This document shows, piece after piece, positions 8,970 through 17,412 of a stretch of 64,000 bases of DNA. Both the position numbers and the translations under genes were made by a program. The stretch comes from Neorhizobium tomejilense. Lineage in GTDB: Bacteria > Pseudomonadota > Alphaproteobacteria > Rhizobiales > Rhizobiaceae. Within the stretch, counting starts at the first letter, position 1, and every line of letters starts with the position of its first letter. The DNA lies in NCBI GenBank assembly GCA_002968845.1, contig PVBG01000003.1, positions 124,001 through 188,000 on the forward strand, written 5' to 3'. The notes under the pieces were generated by a model. It had not been told where the DNA came from. It made no database searches and saw only the letters and a program-made list of their open reading frames with translations.

Positions 8970-9911
8970 ATGTCGATCAGGATAATCGCCACCGCAATCG
9001 CGGCCCTTGCCGCATCGCTCGTTCCTGCATTCGCCGAAGCGCAGGAGCCGAAATCCGCCGCACCGCAGGTGACCGCCGCGGAGCCATCGAAGAAGGGCCG
9101 TGTCGAGGCTGGTGGCATCAGTTATTATTACGAGATCCGCGGGGAAGGCGAACCGCTCCTGCTGCTCCATGGCGGCCTCGGCTCAGTCGATATGTTCGCC
9201 CCGATCATGCCGGCGCTGATGCAGCCTCGCCAGGTCATCGCCGTCGACCTCCAGGGCCATGGCCGCACCCCGCTTGGCAAGCGCCCGATCAGCCTGGAAG
9301 CCATGGGCGCCGACATGGGCAGGGTCGTCTCAGAACTCGGCTACCGCCAGGTCGATGTGCTGGGCTATTCCATGGGCGGCGGCATCGCGCTGCAGATGGC
9401 CGCTCAGGCGCCGGAAAAGGTGCGGCGGCTGGTCATCGCTTCGGCACCGTTTGCCAAACGCGGCTTCTTTCCGGAAATGATCCCGCAGCAGGAGTCTGTC
9501 ACCGGTGCCATGGCCGAGATGATGAAGGACACGCCGATGTTCATCTCCTACAAGGCCGTGGCTCCGGATGTCTCCGAATTCCCGCGACTCCTCGATGCGA
9601 TGGGCGACCTGATGCGCCGGGACTACGATTTCTCCGATGCGGTCGCCAAGTTGACCATGCCGGTCATGCTGGTCTTCGGCGACAGCGACATGGTGCGCCC
9701 GGAGCATATTGTCGAGTTTTATCAGAAGCTCGGCGGCGGCCTGAAGGATGCCGGCTGGATGCGGGAGAACATGCCGAAGAACCGGCTGGCGATCCTGCCC
9801 GATCTCACCCACTACGAGGCATTCGCATCGCCGGCCCTGGCGCCGACCGTGCTGCCTTTCCTGGACGGCAAGAGCAATGCGCCGAACTGGGCGGAGCAGG
9901 TGAAGAAGTGA
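8970..9911 (+). CDS. Exported alpha/beta hydrolase
   Basis: 313 residues. A signal peptide (about 1-24, ATAIAALAASLVPAFAEA) indicates a periplasmic enzyme. The alpha/beta-hydrolase core shows the oxyanion segment LLLLHGGLGS, the VDLQGHGRTP strand, the nucleophile elbow GYSMGGG (Ser), the acid in VFGDSDMV and the general-base His in LTHYEAF. The substrate is unknown; relatives include esterases and haloperoxidase-like enzymes. The start at 8970 is supported by GAGGAGG. It stands alone and ends at a strong bidirectional hairpin. Confidence 0.87.
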   Translation: MSIRIIATAIAALAASLVPAFAEAQEPKSAAPQVTAAEPSKKGRVEAGGISYYYEIRGEGEPLLLLHGGLGSVDMFAPIMPALMQPRQVIAVDLQGHGRTPLGKRPISLEAMGADMGRVVSELGYRQVDVLGYSMGGGIALQMAAQAPEKVRRLVIASAPFAKRGFFPEMIPQQESVTGAMAEMMKDTPMFISYKAVAPDVSEFPRLLDAMGDLMRRDYDFSDAVAKLTMPVMLVFGDSDMVRPEHIVEFYQKLGGGLKDAGWMRENMPKNRLAILPDLTHYEAFASPALAPTVLPFLDGKSNAPNWAEQVKK

Positions 9912-9922
9912 AAACCGCAACA

Positions 9923-9956
9923 AAAGCTATGCCGGCCGAAAGGCCGGCATAGCTTT
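9923..9956. terminator. Bidirectional terminator hairpin
   Basis: A perfect 15-bp stem (9923-9937 with 9942-9956) closed by a GAAA tetraloop. The stem begins AAA and ends TTT, so each strand has a short T-run at its 3' side. It lies between the convergent hydrolase and 2-dehydropantoate 2-reductase genes and should stop transcripts from both. Confidence 0.85.
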
Positions 9957-10007
9957 GATTTCAAGCACTTGCCGGCATCTGCGGATTCCCGTTCAGAAAC
10001 ACTTGAA

Positions 10008-11009
10008 TCAGTTTCTGAGGTTTTCGCGGTCGAGCTGCAGCGTCAGCGCCAGCATTGTTTCGCAGGTCGGGGTCGGCACGCCGGCGAGCTTGCCAAGCGC
10101 CACCACCATGCCGGTCAGCGGAACGATCTCCAGCGCCTTTCCGGCAAGCAGGTCCTGCAGCATCGAGGTCCTGACCGGGCCGAAGCCGCCTGACCGGCCG
10201 AGCTGTTCTTCGAGGCTTCGGCTGAAGACCGCGCCAAGCGCCTCGCCGACGGCCCTGGTTTCCGCCATCACCTTGCCGACCTGCGCGACCAGCGCTGCAT
10301 TTTCCATGATGCTGTTCATCCGGCCGCGGGTCAGCGCGCTGATCGGGTTATATGCGGCGTTGCCCATCAGTTTGGTCCAGATCTCGTCGCGGATCCGCTG
10401 CGTCGGGATGATGTTGAGGCCGGCACGGCCGAGAAGCCCGGAGATCGACACCAGGTCCGGCGAAAGCTCGCCGGATGGTTCGCCGAGGAAAAAGCGGCCG
10501 TCGCCATTGAGGCGAATGGTGCCGGGTTCGGTCACTTCCGCCCCCTGATAGGCGACGCAGCCGATGACCCGTTCCGGACCGACCAGCCGCCAGAGCTTGC
10601 CGTCCGGATCGAGTTCCGGAAGCTGCCTTTCCGCATGCCCGCTTTCGGAATCCCGATGGAAATACCACCAGGGAATGCCGTTGAGGATCATGATGACCCG
10701 CGTGTCTTGCCTGAGAAGGTTCGCAAGGCCCTCGGCCGCATCGCCAAGCTGGTGTCCCTTGAGACCGGTAACGATCAGGTCCTGTTTCGGCAGTTCCGAC
10801 GGGTCGCTGGTGGCGGTGACACGCGCATGGAGCGGCGCGGCATCGCCGCCGTGCTCGACGACCAGGCCCTTGTCGCGAATGGCGGCGAGATGTGCGCCGC
10901 GCGCCACGATCGAGACATTGGCCTCCGAGCCGAGCCCGTTCGCGATCTTCGTCGCGAACGTGCCTCCGAGAGCGCCCGCACCATAAATGCAGATATTCCT
11001 GATGGTCAT
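10008..11009 (-). CDS. 2-dehydropantoate 2-reductase family protein (ApbA/PanE-like)
   Basis: NADPH-dependent oxidoreductase of the ketopantoate reductase family, 333 residues. The Rossmann motif ICIYGAGALGGTFA is at the N terminus. The catalytic lysine and the C-terminal-domain motif are visible in DEIWTKLMGNAAYNPISALT. Many genomes carry several paralogues that do not make pantoate, so the substrate is not certain. The start at 11009 has GAGGATC just upstream; a GTG at 11018 overlaps that site. The gene is monocistronic in this layout. Confidence 0.88.
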   Translation of the reverse strand: MTIRNICIYGAGALGGTFATKIANGLGSEANVSIVARGAHLAAIRDKGLVVEHGGDAAPLHARVTATSDPSELPKQDLIVTGLKGHQLGDAAEGLANLLRQDTRVIMILNGIPWWYFHRDSESGHAERQLPELDPDGKLWRLVGPERVIGCVAYQGAEVTEPGTIRLNGDGRFFLGEPSGELSPDLVSISGLLGRAGLNIIPTQRIRDEIWTKLMGNAAYNPISALTRGRMNSIMENAALVAQVGKVMAETRAVGEALGAVFSRSLEEQLGRSGGFGPVRTSMLQDLLAGKALEIVPLTGMVVALGKLAGVPTPTCETMLALTLQLDRENLRN

Positions 11010-11089
11010 GATCCTCACCGACGCTGAAATGCAGTGCGGGTAGATCTAGGGCATCTCCGGCGGTCAGGCGAACGAGTTTTTGTGATGGG

Positions 11090-11308
11090 TCAATGGGCCC
11101 AGTTGGCGGAAACGAGTTCTGTCCGGCGAAGCTCGTCGATCGCGGTGACTGCATCTTCCACGGACCAGCCGGCCTTGACGGCAGCGGCGATCATCTTGAT
11201 CTCCGCCTCCTCTTCGAGGGCAAGAAAGAGCGGTTCGAGGGCCTCCTGAACGGTGAGGATATGTTCATCGGGCGGGGCTATGGACGCACGTGCGGCGGAC
11301 GTAGGCAT
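11090..11308 (-). CDS. Small hypothetical protein
   Basis: 72 residues, acidic in the middle (LFLALEEEAEIK), mostly helical by composition, with no signal peptide or membrane segment. The first 15 residues are Ala/Pro/Ser rich. GAGGAGC stands about 11 bases before the start at 11308. I do not recognise the family. It lies upstream of the 2-dehydropantoate 2-reductase gene on the same strand (80-base gap), and divergent from ftsZ2 across a 218-base spacer. Confidence 0.6.
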   Translation of the reverse strand: MPTSAARASIAPPDEHILTVQEALEPLFLALEEEAEIKMIAAAVKAGWSVEDAVTAIDELRRTELVSANWAH

Positions 11309-11526
11309 GGTACGTGGTGCTCCTCTCTCTTTTGTGATCGACTGTTCACAATTGCTATGACCGCAAAAGGTTCCACGCAACCTGTGGAAAATTTCATTCG
11401 GCCGCTTTCTGCAGCACCGAGCTTGTTCTTTCGCCAAGCCTCTGCCTTGTTGCCGAGCTAAAATGCAAGTGATTCGGGTGCCACGAGGCCGCCCGGCCGG
11501 CGGGTGCCGATGCCAAGGAGATTGCG

Positions 11527-12552
11527 ATGACGGACGCCAAAAAATACCAGATCACCGAAATGCGGCCGAAGATCACCGTGATCGGCGTCGGTGGCGGCGG
11601 CGGCAACGCCATCAACAACATGATCGCCGAGGAATTGGAAGGCGTCGATTTCATCGCCGCCAATACCGACGCGCAGGTTCTGGCAACCTCCAAGGCGTCG
11701 CGGCGCATCCAGCTCGGCGCCCACGTGACCGAAGGCCTCGGTGCCGGCTCGCTGCCGGAGATCGGCCGCGCTGCAGCGGAAGAATCGATCGACGAGATCA
11801 TGGACCATCTCTCCGGCTCGCACATGTGCTTCGTGACGGCCGGCATGGGCGGCGGCACAGGCACCGGTGCCGCACCGGTCATCGCCCATGCTGCCCGCAA
11901 TGCCGGCATTCTCACCGTCGGGGTCGTCACCAAGCCCTTCACCTTCGAAGGCAACCGCCGCATGAAGACGGCCGATGCCGGCATCGAGGAACTGCGCCGG
12001 GCTGCCGATACCGTCATCGTCATTCCGAACCAGAACCTGTTCCGCATCGCCGATGCCAAGACCACGTTTGCCGACGCGTTCATGACTGCCGACAAGGTGC
12101 TGTTTGCCGGCGTCGGCTGCATTACCGACCTGATCGTCAAGGAAGGCCTCATCAACCTCGATTTCGCCGACGTGAAGTCGGTGATGAAGGGCATGGGCCG
12201 GGCAATGATGGGCACCGGCGAAGCCTCCGGCGACGGCCGTGCGCTGCTCGCCGCGGAAGCTGCGATCGCCAACCCGCTGCTCGACGACATCTCGATGAAG
12301 GGCGCCAAGGGCGTGCTGATCTCGATCTCTGGCGGTTCCGACATGACGCTGTTCGAGGTGGATGAAGCCGCAAGCCGCATCCGCGACGAAGTCATGGACG
12401 ATGCCGACATCGTCGTCGGCGCGATCTTCGACCGCAGTCTCGATGGCAAGTTCCGTGTCTCGGTGGTCGCGACCGGCCTCGATGGCGGCGAAGCCGGTGT
12501 CGCTCCCGGCACTCCGGCGGACATGCAGACTTTCCAGCGCACGCTGCAGTAA
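11527..12552 (+). CDS. ftsZ2: Short second FtsZ (FtsZ2 type)
   Basis: Tubulin-like GTPase of 341 residues. The nucleotide-binding signature [11 protein letters not shown] (about residues 117-127), the N-terminal [15 protein letters not shown] and the T7-loop region [10 protein letters not shown] are all present. After the globular domain the protein stops at FQRTLQ. The long linker and the conserved C-terminal peptide that binds FtsA and other division partners are absent. Rhizobia typically carry a long FtsZ1 in the dcw cluster and a short FtsZ2 elsewhere; position and length fit the latter. The start ATG at 11527 follows AAGGAG. It converges on the TetR gene with only 11 bases between the stops. 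Confidence 0.93.
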   Translation: MTDAKKYQITEMRPKITVIGVGGGGGNAINNMIAEELEGVDFIAANTDAQVLATSKASRRIQLGAHVTEGLGAGSLPEIGRAAAEESIDEIMDHLSGSHMCFVTAGMGGGTGTGAAPVIAHAARNAGILTVGVVTKPFTFEGNRRMKTADAGIEELRRAADTVIVIPNQNLFRIADAKTTFADAFMTADKVLFAGVGCITDLIVKEGLINLDFADVKSVMKGMGRAMMGTGEASGDGRALLAAEAAIANPLLDDISMKGAKGVLISISGGSDMTLFEVDEAASRIRDEVMDDADIVVGAIFDRSLDGKFRVSVVATGLDGGEAGVAPGTPADMQTFQRTLQ

Positions 12553-12563
12553 CGTCGGTTCGC

Positions 12564-13259
12564 TTATCTGGAAAACAGCAGTTTTATATAGGAGCGGTAG
12601 GCAAGGATCTGCCGCTCCAGTTGCCGGGGATCCTTCAGCGCCTTCGACATGATGATCGCCCCGTCCATGATGCAGGACAGCATGTTCGCCACATCTGCCA
12701 GAGCCACCGGTTCGCGGGGCGGATAAACCGCCGCGATCTCCTCGATATGCTCGAGAAAGCGCGCGTTCCAGGACCGGATCGAATCCGAGTTCAGCTTCAA
12801 GACTTCATGATCGAAAAGCCGCTCCTGATAACAGACGGCCGCGATCAGGCAGCCTGGATGGCCGCCCGGCAGATCGCGCACCAGTTCGCTCAGGAACTTC
12901 AGCCCCAGTAGGAAAGCCTGCAGCGGATCGTCGCTGAGTTCCCGGCCTCGGCCAAAGATGTCGTCGAAGACCTGGTCGTTTTCGGCGACGTAGCGGCGCA
13001 GCATCTCGCGCGCCAGTTCGTTCTTGTCCTTGAAATGGTAGAAGAACCCGCTCTTGGTGATACCGGCTTCGGCGATCAGTTCGTCGATCGATGTGGCGGC
13101 AAAGCCCTTGGCGAGCACGGACGCTTCCGCAATTTCCATGATGCGGTCGCGGGTGGCTGCCCCTTTGCGCGTCTCTCGCGTCTCCGAAGACTTGACCGGC
13201 GGTACAGTTTCGCGCGGCCTCACCGCGGCGGCGCCGAGATTCTCTGCCCTCTGAGACAT
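12564..13259 (-). CDS. TetR/AcrR family transcriptional regulator
   Basis: 231 residues. After a low-complexity leader of about 33 residues, the TetR DNA-binding domain is clear: RDRIMEIAEASVLAKGFAATSIDELIAEAGITKSGFFYHFKDKNELAREML, with the helix-turn-helix around TSIDELIAEAGITKSGFFYHF. The C-terminal ligand domain is of the TetR_C type with a GGHPGCLIAAVCYQE segment. GGGAGG precedes the start. It is divergent from the homocysteine S-methyltransferase-like gene at 13421 and may control it; the ligand is unknown. Confidence 0.9.
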   Translation of the reverse strand: MSQRAENLGAAAVRPRETVPPVKSSETRETRKGAATRDRIMEIAEASVLAKGFAATSIDELIAEAGITKSGFFYHFKDKNELAREMLRRYVAENDQVFDDIFGRGRELSDDPLQAFLLGLKFLSELVRDLPGGHPGCLIAAVCYQERLFDHEVLKLNSDSIRSWNARFLEHIEEIAAVYPPREPVALADVANMLSCIMDGAIIMSKALKDPRQLERQILAYRSYIKLLFSR

Positions 13260-13420
13260 GCTAACCTCCCGTAAATTCGGACAAATTTCAAAAGCATGCT
13301 CGGCTGTACCATGAGCTTACTAGAAGCCCTGCACGTAAATCTGCGAAAAACGGTCATTCATTGAGCGGCCCGGAGCAATATCCGGGATACGCTTTCCATG
13401 TTTACCACAGGAGACAGACG

Positions 13421-14371
13421 ATGGCCAAGTATCGCCACAACCTGCCGCAGATCAAGAGCGGCGATTTTCTTTCCGACGGCGGGCTCGAGACGACGCTGGT
13501 CTTCCACCGCGGCATCGATCTTCCGGCCTTCGCCGCCTTTCCGCTTCTCGATGACGCAAAGGGCCGCGAGGAACTGACCGAATATTACGAGGCCTACCTG
13601 GCGATCGCCCGAGAGCGGGGCCTTGGCTTCATCCTCGACACGCCGACCTGGCGTGCGAATGCCGACTGGGGGCCGCAGCTCGGTTACGATCGCGAGGCGC
13701 TGAGGGCGCTGAATATACGCTCAGTGGAATACATCGAAAAGCTGCGTCGGCTCTGGGAGCGCCCCAGCCGGCCGATCGTCCTCAACGGCGTCATCGGACC
13801 GCGCGGCGACGGCTACAAGGACGGCAACATGGAGCCCTTGGCGGCCGAGGACTATCACGCCTTCCAGGCTGAGGCCTTTGCCGAGAGCGAGGCCGACATG
13901 ATCTCGGCGATCGCCATGAACAATGTCGGCGAGGCAGTCGGCATCGTCCGGGCATCTAGGCGCGTCGGCATGCCCTGCATCGTGTCCTTTACGGTCGAGA
14001 CGGCCGGCCGGCTGGTCAACGGCAAGACGTTGCGGGCGGCGATCGAGGAAACCGATGCGGCGACCGACGGTTACGCGGCCTATTACATGGTCAACTGCGC
14101 CCACCCCACCCATTTCGAGCAGGCGCTTTCCCGCGGCGAAAGTTGGGTGAGGCGGATCTCCGGCATCCGCGCCAACGCGTCCGCCAAGAGCCATCAGGAA
14201 CTCGACGATTCGACGGAACTGGATATCGGCGATCCGCTCGACCTCGGCGCCCGCTACCGCGCGCTCCGGCAGAACTATCCGGCGATGCGGGTGCTTGGCG
14301 GTTGCTGCGGCACCGACCACCGGCATCTGCAGGCGATCTGCGACGCCTGCCTGCCGGCGGCCGCGGCCTGA
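13421..14371 (+). CDS. Homocysteine S-methyltransferase family protein
   Basis: 316 residues of the Hcy-methyltransferase barrel, which uses homocysteine or a related thiol as methyl acceptor through a zinc thiolate. The start of the barrel is SDGGLETTLVF, and the zinc ligands are the Cys in YMVNCAHPTH and the Cys pair in LGGCCGTDHRH at the C terminus. Length fits MmuM-type (S-methylmethionine-using) enzymes rather than MetH. The start at 13421 is preceded by CAGGAGAC. It is divergent from a TetR gene and 9 bases upstream of the DUF1127-like small gene. Confidence 0.88.
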   Translation: MAKYRHNLPQIKSGDFLSDGGLETTLVFHRGIDLPAFAAFPLLDDAKGREELTEYYEAYLAIARERGLGFILDTPTWRANADWGPQLGYDREALRALNIRSVEYIEKLRRLWERPSRPIVLNGVIGPRGDGYKDGNMEPLAAEDYHAFQAEAFAESEADMISAIAMNNVGEAVGIVRASRRVGMPCIVSFTVETAGRLVNGKTLRAAIEETDAATDGYAAYYMVNCAHPTHFEQALSRGESWVRRISGIRANASAKSHQELDDSTELDIGDPLDLGARYRALRQNYPAMRVLGGCCGTDHRHLQAICDACLPAAAA

Positions 14372-14380
14372 GGCGGAGGC

Positions 14381-14590
14381 ATGAACATGCCTGCCACGAC
14401 ATTGTTCGGCGCCATCGCCCTGATCTCCGGCCGTTGGCTCAATCCCTGCGTCACGGTGAAGGATGCCGATGGCGAACGCGCCCGGGCGAGGCTCAGGACC
14501 CTGCCCATGATCGACGAGCACCTGCTGCGCGATATCGGCTTTCGCGAGGAGGTATCCCGTTTCCACCGCAACCGCTTTCCGGTTTTTTGA
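14381..14590 (+). CDS. DUF1127-like small protein
   Basis: 69 residues. The C-terminal half (RLRTLPMIDEHLLRDIGF) resembles the DUF1127 motif of small, often basic rhizobial proteins that act as RNA-binding or stress-linked regulators. The N-terminal half is hydrophobic then variable. AGGCGGAGG precedes the start. It probably shares a transcript with the upstream methyltransferase, ending at the terminator 25 bases on. Confidence 0.65.
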   Translation: MNMPATTLFGAIALISGRWLNPCVTVKDADGERARARLRTLPMIDEHLLRDIGFREEVSRFHRNRFPVF

Positions 14591-14614
14591 CCACAGGGAC
14601 CGGTTCTCGCAAAT

Positions 14615-14654
14615 GCCTTCCGGCGGTTTCGGCTGCCGGGAGGCTTTTACTTTT
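14615..14654 (+). terminator. Intrinsic terminator
   Basis: 10-bp stem with one mismatch (14615-14624 with 14635-14644) followed by TTTTACTTTT, 25 bases after the DUF1127-like gene. It would end the homocysteine methyltransferase operon. Confidence 0.7.
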
Positions 14655-14733
14655 CCGCCCTTCCTCGTCTTTCCACCGTCATCGCGTGGCGGTATAGCTC
14701 GCGGCCCATTCGACGATTGAGAGGAGGACGAGC

Positions 14734-15519
14734 ATGGATGCGACTGATGTCGGCGCCCATTGGGAGAGCAATGCCGAGACCTGGACGATCTATTCGCGGG
14801 CCGGTTACGACAAATACCGGGATGCGCTGAATACGCCGGCCTTTCTCGATATGCTGCCGCCGGTCGCCGGATTGAAAGGCCTCGATCTCGGCTGCGGCGA
14901 GGGCACCAATACCCGCGAGGTCGCTCGGCGCGGTGCCGAGATGACCGGGCTGGACATTGCCCCGACCTTCATCCGTTACGCCCGCGAGACGGAGGCTGCC
15001 GATCCGCTCGGCATTGCCTATGTGCTCGGCGACGGGCAGGGGATCGATTTCCCGGACGAAACCTTCGATTTCGTCACCGCCTTCATGTCGATGATGGACA
15101 TGGCCGATCAGCGCGAAGTGCTGAAGGGCGTCCATCGCATCCTGAAACCCGGCGGTTTCCTGCAGTTCTCGATCCTGCATCCCTGTTTCGTGCCGCCGAC
15201 GCGCAAGAACATCCGTGACGAGACGGGCGAGGCGGTCGCCGTCCAGGTGGCCGACTATTTCGACGAGACGGACGGGCGGATCGAACGCTGGCTGTTTTCG
15301 GACATCCCGGCTGAGGAGCGGGCGAAGCTGACGCCGTTTGCGGTGCCGCGTTTCCACCGGACGCTGACCACTTGGGTGTCGATGATCGTCGGCGCCGGAC
15401 TGGTGATCGAGGCCTTTGGCGAGCCGATGGCATCCGAAGAGGTGGCGCGGGCCGAGCCGGTGGTCGCCGACACCCGCGTCGCGCCGATCTTCCTGCACAT
15501 CCGCGCCGTCAAGCGGTAG
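14734..15519 (+). CDS. Class I SAM-dependent methyltransferase
   Basis: 261 residues. The SAM-binding motif I is GLDLGCGEGTNT (about residues 46-57), motif II-like GLDIAPTFIRYA follows, and the segment FDFVTAFMSMMDMAD plus ILKPGGFLQFSILHP gives motifs IV-VI of methyltransferase type 11/25. The substrate is not indicated. A strong GAGGAGG stands before the ATG at 14734. It lies in its own unit between two genes facing the same way, about 115 bases upstream of the DUF1223 gene. Confidence 0.88.
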   Translation: MDATDVGAHWESNAETWTIYSRAGYDKYRDALNTPAFLDMLPPVAGLKGLDLGCGEGTNTREVARRGAEMTGLDIAPTFIRYARETEAADPLGIAYVLGDGQGIDFPDETFDFVTAFMSMMDMADQREVLKGVHRILKPGGFLQFSILHPCFVPPTRKNIRDETGEAVAVQVADYFDETDGRIERWLFSDIPAEERAKLTPFAVPRFHRTLTTWVSMIVGAGLVIEAFGEPMASEEVARAEPVVADTRVAPIFLHIRAVKR

Positions 15520-15634
15520 ACGCGAAAAGGGGCGGCCAGGCTGTCCGGGAGAGGTCACTAAACCGTGAGCCTGTAACCGGGGCGCGGACCGCCGCGAATG
15601 AAGGTGCGATGGCAATGCTGCAAGGAGCATCCCC

Positions 15635-16336
15635 GTGAAAAACCTGAATTCGTTTCGTATCGTGATCGCCGCCGCGTCCCTCAGCCTTCTCGGTGCAGCA
15701 CCCGCCCTGGCCGGCGCCCGAAATCCGGTCGTGGTCGAGCTGTTCACCAGCCAGGGCTGTTCGTCCTGCCCGCCCGCCAATGCCAATCTGGTCAAGCTGA
15801 GCAGCGATCCCGACATTCTGGCGCTCAGCTTCGCTGTGACCTATTGGGACTACCTCGGCTGGAAGGACATTTTCGGCAGGAAGGAGTTCACCCAGCGCCA
15901 GGTGACCTACGAACCGGCACTCGGCCAGTCGGGCCCGTTCACGCCTCAGATGGTCATCAATGGCCGCACTTCGACGGTCGGCCAGGATCTCGGTGAAGTT
16001 CGCAGCCTGATCGCAGCAGAAAAGCCGCTTGCCGGACCTGCGGTGCGCCTGAAGGGCGACACGGCCGCGATCGATGGCGGCGGCAAACCGGCTTCGCCTG
16101 CCGATATCTGGCTGGTCCGCTATGATGCGGGTCTTGTCGAAGTTCCCGTGGCGCGCGGCGAAAATGCCGGCGAGACATTGCCCCATGCACATGTGGTGCG
16201 CCAACTGACGCATCTTGGGCTATGGGACGGCAAGCCGCAAAGCCGGACGATCCCGCCGGCAAAGCCCAACGAGAAACGTGCTCTGCTCGTCCAGGAGCGC
16301 AATGGCGGCCAAATTCTCGCGGCGGCGACGGATTGA
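15635..16336 (+). CDS. DUF1223 secreted thioredoxin-like protein
   Basis: 233 residues beginning with GTG at 15635 after AAGGAG. A signal peptide (about 1-26, ending ALAGA) is followed by the DUF1223 domain with VVELFTSQGCSSCPPAN, a CxxC in a thioredoxin-like position, and PQMVINGRTSTVG. Family members are periplasmic proteins of unknown function that may have redox activity. No partner gene is adjacent. The end is followed by a 329-base spacer. Confidence 0.9.
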   Translation: MKNLNSFRIVIAAASLSLLGAAPALAGARNPVVVELFTSQGCSSCPPANANLVKLSSDPDILALSFAVTYWDYLGWKDIFGRKEFTQRQVTYEPALGQSGPFTPQMVINGRTSTVGQDLGEVRSLIAAEKPLAGPAVRLKGDTAAIDGGGKPASPADIWLVRYDAGLVEVPVARGENAGETLPHAHVVRQLTHLGLWDGKPQSRTIPPAKPNEKRALLVQERNGGQILAAATD

Positions 16337-16665
16337 TGAAGAGCGGAGACGGGCCGCTAAAGCTGCGTGCTCTCTGATGTCCACACCATCCGTAGAGAAC
16401 CTGTTCCGGCGCCGCCGCTTCATTCCATCGGCGCGGGAGCCTGCTCCCGATGCTGTTACACTTGTTGATCGGTTCTCTGCCACTCGCGGCCGGCGAGTTA
16501 AGGAAGTGTTTATGAATTCGTGAAAAATGAATGGATACTTGCCGGCGGTCCGGGCCTGAGGGGGCTTGGTTGGGATGACCGTGACTGCCGCGCGGTGCGT
16601 AACCTTTTGAGTAACCGCCTGCATGTGTTCGCGACGCAGGTGCTGTACGGAGTAAAGCCAAGACC
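16337..16665. other. Intergenic spacer, no gene seen
   Basis: 329 bases between the DUF1223 gene and the beta-barrel gene. No ORF with a convincing start or family match. One short inverted repeat GGGAGC/GCTCCC at 16435-16448 and a direct repeat GTAACC at about 16599-16619 are the only structure noticed. The promoter and leader of the outer membrane protein gene should lie in its right half. Confidence 0.5.
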
Positions 16666-17295
16666 ATGAACAAGAAGCCCTTCGCCCTGGCGATCTTCGC
16701 CGCATCTTTCGCCACGCCCCTCTGGGCTGCCGACCTCGCGCCCTATTCCGAACCGCCGGCCTATAACGAACCTGCCGGCGCGCCGAAAGCGGGCTGGGGT
16801 GGCGCCTATGTCGGTGCCGATCTTGGCATGGCATCCCGCAAGCTGAACCCGTTCGATGGCGACAAGGGCCTCGTTCTGGGTGCTCACGGCGGCTACAATA
16901 TAGACCTCGATTCCGGCGTCGTCGGCGCGGAAATCGAAGCCTCGCATCTGGGCAACGTGGAAAGCCGCGTACCGGGCGGCAAGATCACCGAAAAGGGCCG
17001 CGTGGCCGCCAAGGCCAAGGCCGGCGTTGGCTTGAACCAGACGCTCGTCTACGGCACCGCGGGCGTCGCGCTCACCAGCTTCGGCGGCAAGAACGGCACG
17101 TCTGGTCCGGACGGCTGGAAGCCGGGCTGGGTCTTGGGCGCCGGCGTCGAGCAGAAGCTGACCGACAATCTGTCGGCCCGGGTCGAATACAATTACACCA
17201 TGACCAACGATGTCCGCAGCACCTCCGGCGGCGTCTCCTCCAGGACCGACGTGCGCGACCAGACGCTCAAGGCTGGCGTGAACTACAAGTTCTAG
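16666..17295 (+). CDS. Outer membrane beta-barrel protein (Omp25/Omp31-like)
   Basis: 209 residues: a signal peptide ending near PLWAADL, a proline-rich linker, then an eight-strand-type barrel with alternating patterns such as WGGAYVGADLGMAS, GLVLGAHGGYNIDL and a final strand DQTLKAGVNYKF. The terminal Phe is the usual BAM recognition residue. Rhizobial and Brucella Omp25/Omp31 family proteins are of this kind and contribute to envelope integrity. GGAG lies about 10 bases before the ATG. Confidence 0.87.
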   Translation: MNKKPFALAIFAASFATPLWAADLAPYSEPPAYNEPAGAPKAGWGGAYVGADLGMASRKLNPFDGDKGLVLGAHGGYNIDLDSGVVGAEIEASHLGNVESRVPGGKITEKGRVAAKAKAGVGLNQTLVYGTAGVALTSFGGKNGTSGPDGWKPGWVLGAGVEQKLTDNLSARVEYNYTMTNDVRSTSGGVSSRTDVRDQTLKAGVNYKF

Positions 17296-17301
17296 TCCCG
17301 C

Positions 17302-17334
17302 AAAAAACTCTCCGGATCCATCGGATCTGGAGAG
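17302..17334 (-). terminator. Intrinsic terminator for the minus-strand secreted-protein gene
   Basis: An 11-bp stem with one mismatch (17308-17318 with 17324-17334) is followed, reading the minus strand, by six T (17307-17302). This suits the gene at 17413-18039 reading leftwards. On the + strand it lacks a T-run. Confidence 0.65.
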
Positions 17335-17362
17335 GGCATTGTCGCGGTTCGACAATCTTTAA

Positions 17363-17392
17363 AGCGCCGTATGCCGGAAGGCCTACGGCGCT
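17363..17392. terminator. Hairpin between convergent genes
   Basis: A 9-bp perfect outer stem AGCGCCGTA/TACGGCGCT (17363-17371, 17384-17392) with an inner GCC/GGC pair, between the convergent beta-barrel gene and the Gly/Asn-repeat gene. T-runs are short on both sides, so it may assist the terminator next to it. Confidence 0.5.
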
Positions 17393-17412
17393 GTTGGTTT
17401 GAAGGGCGGTTC

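Noticed and set aside
16337..16665. Small gene in the spacer before the outer membrane protein.
   Set aside because: The only frames start without ribosome sites and overlap the expected promoter region.
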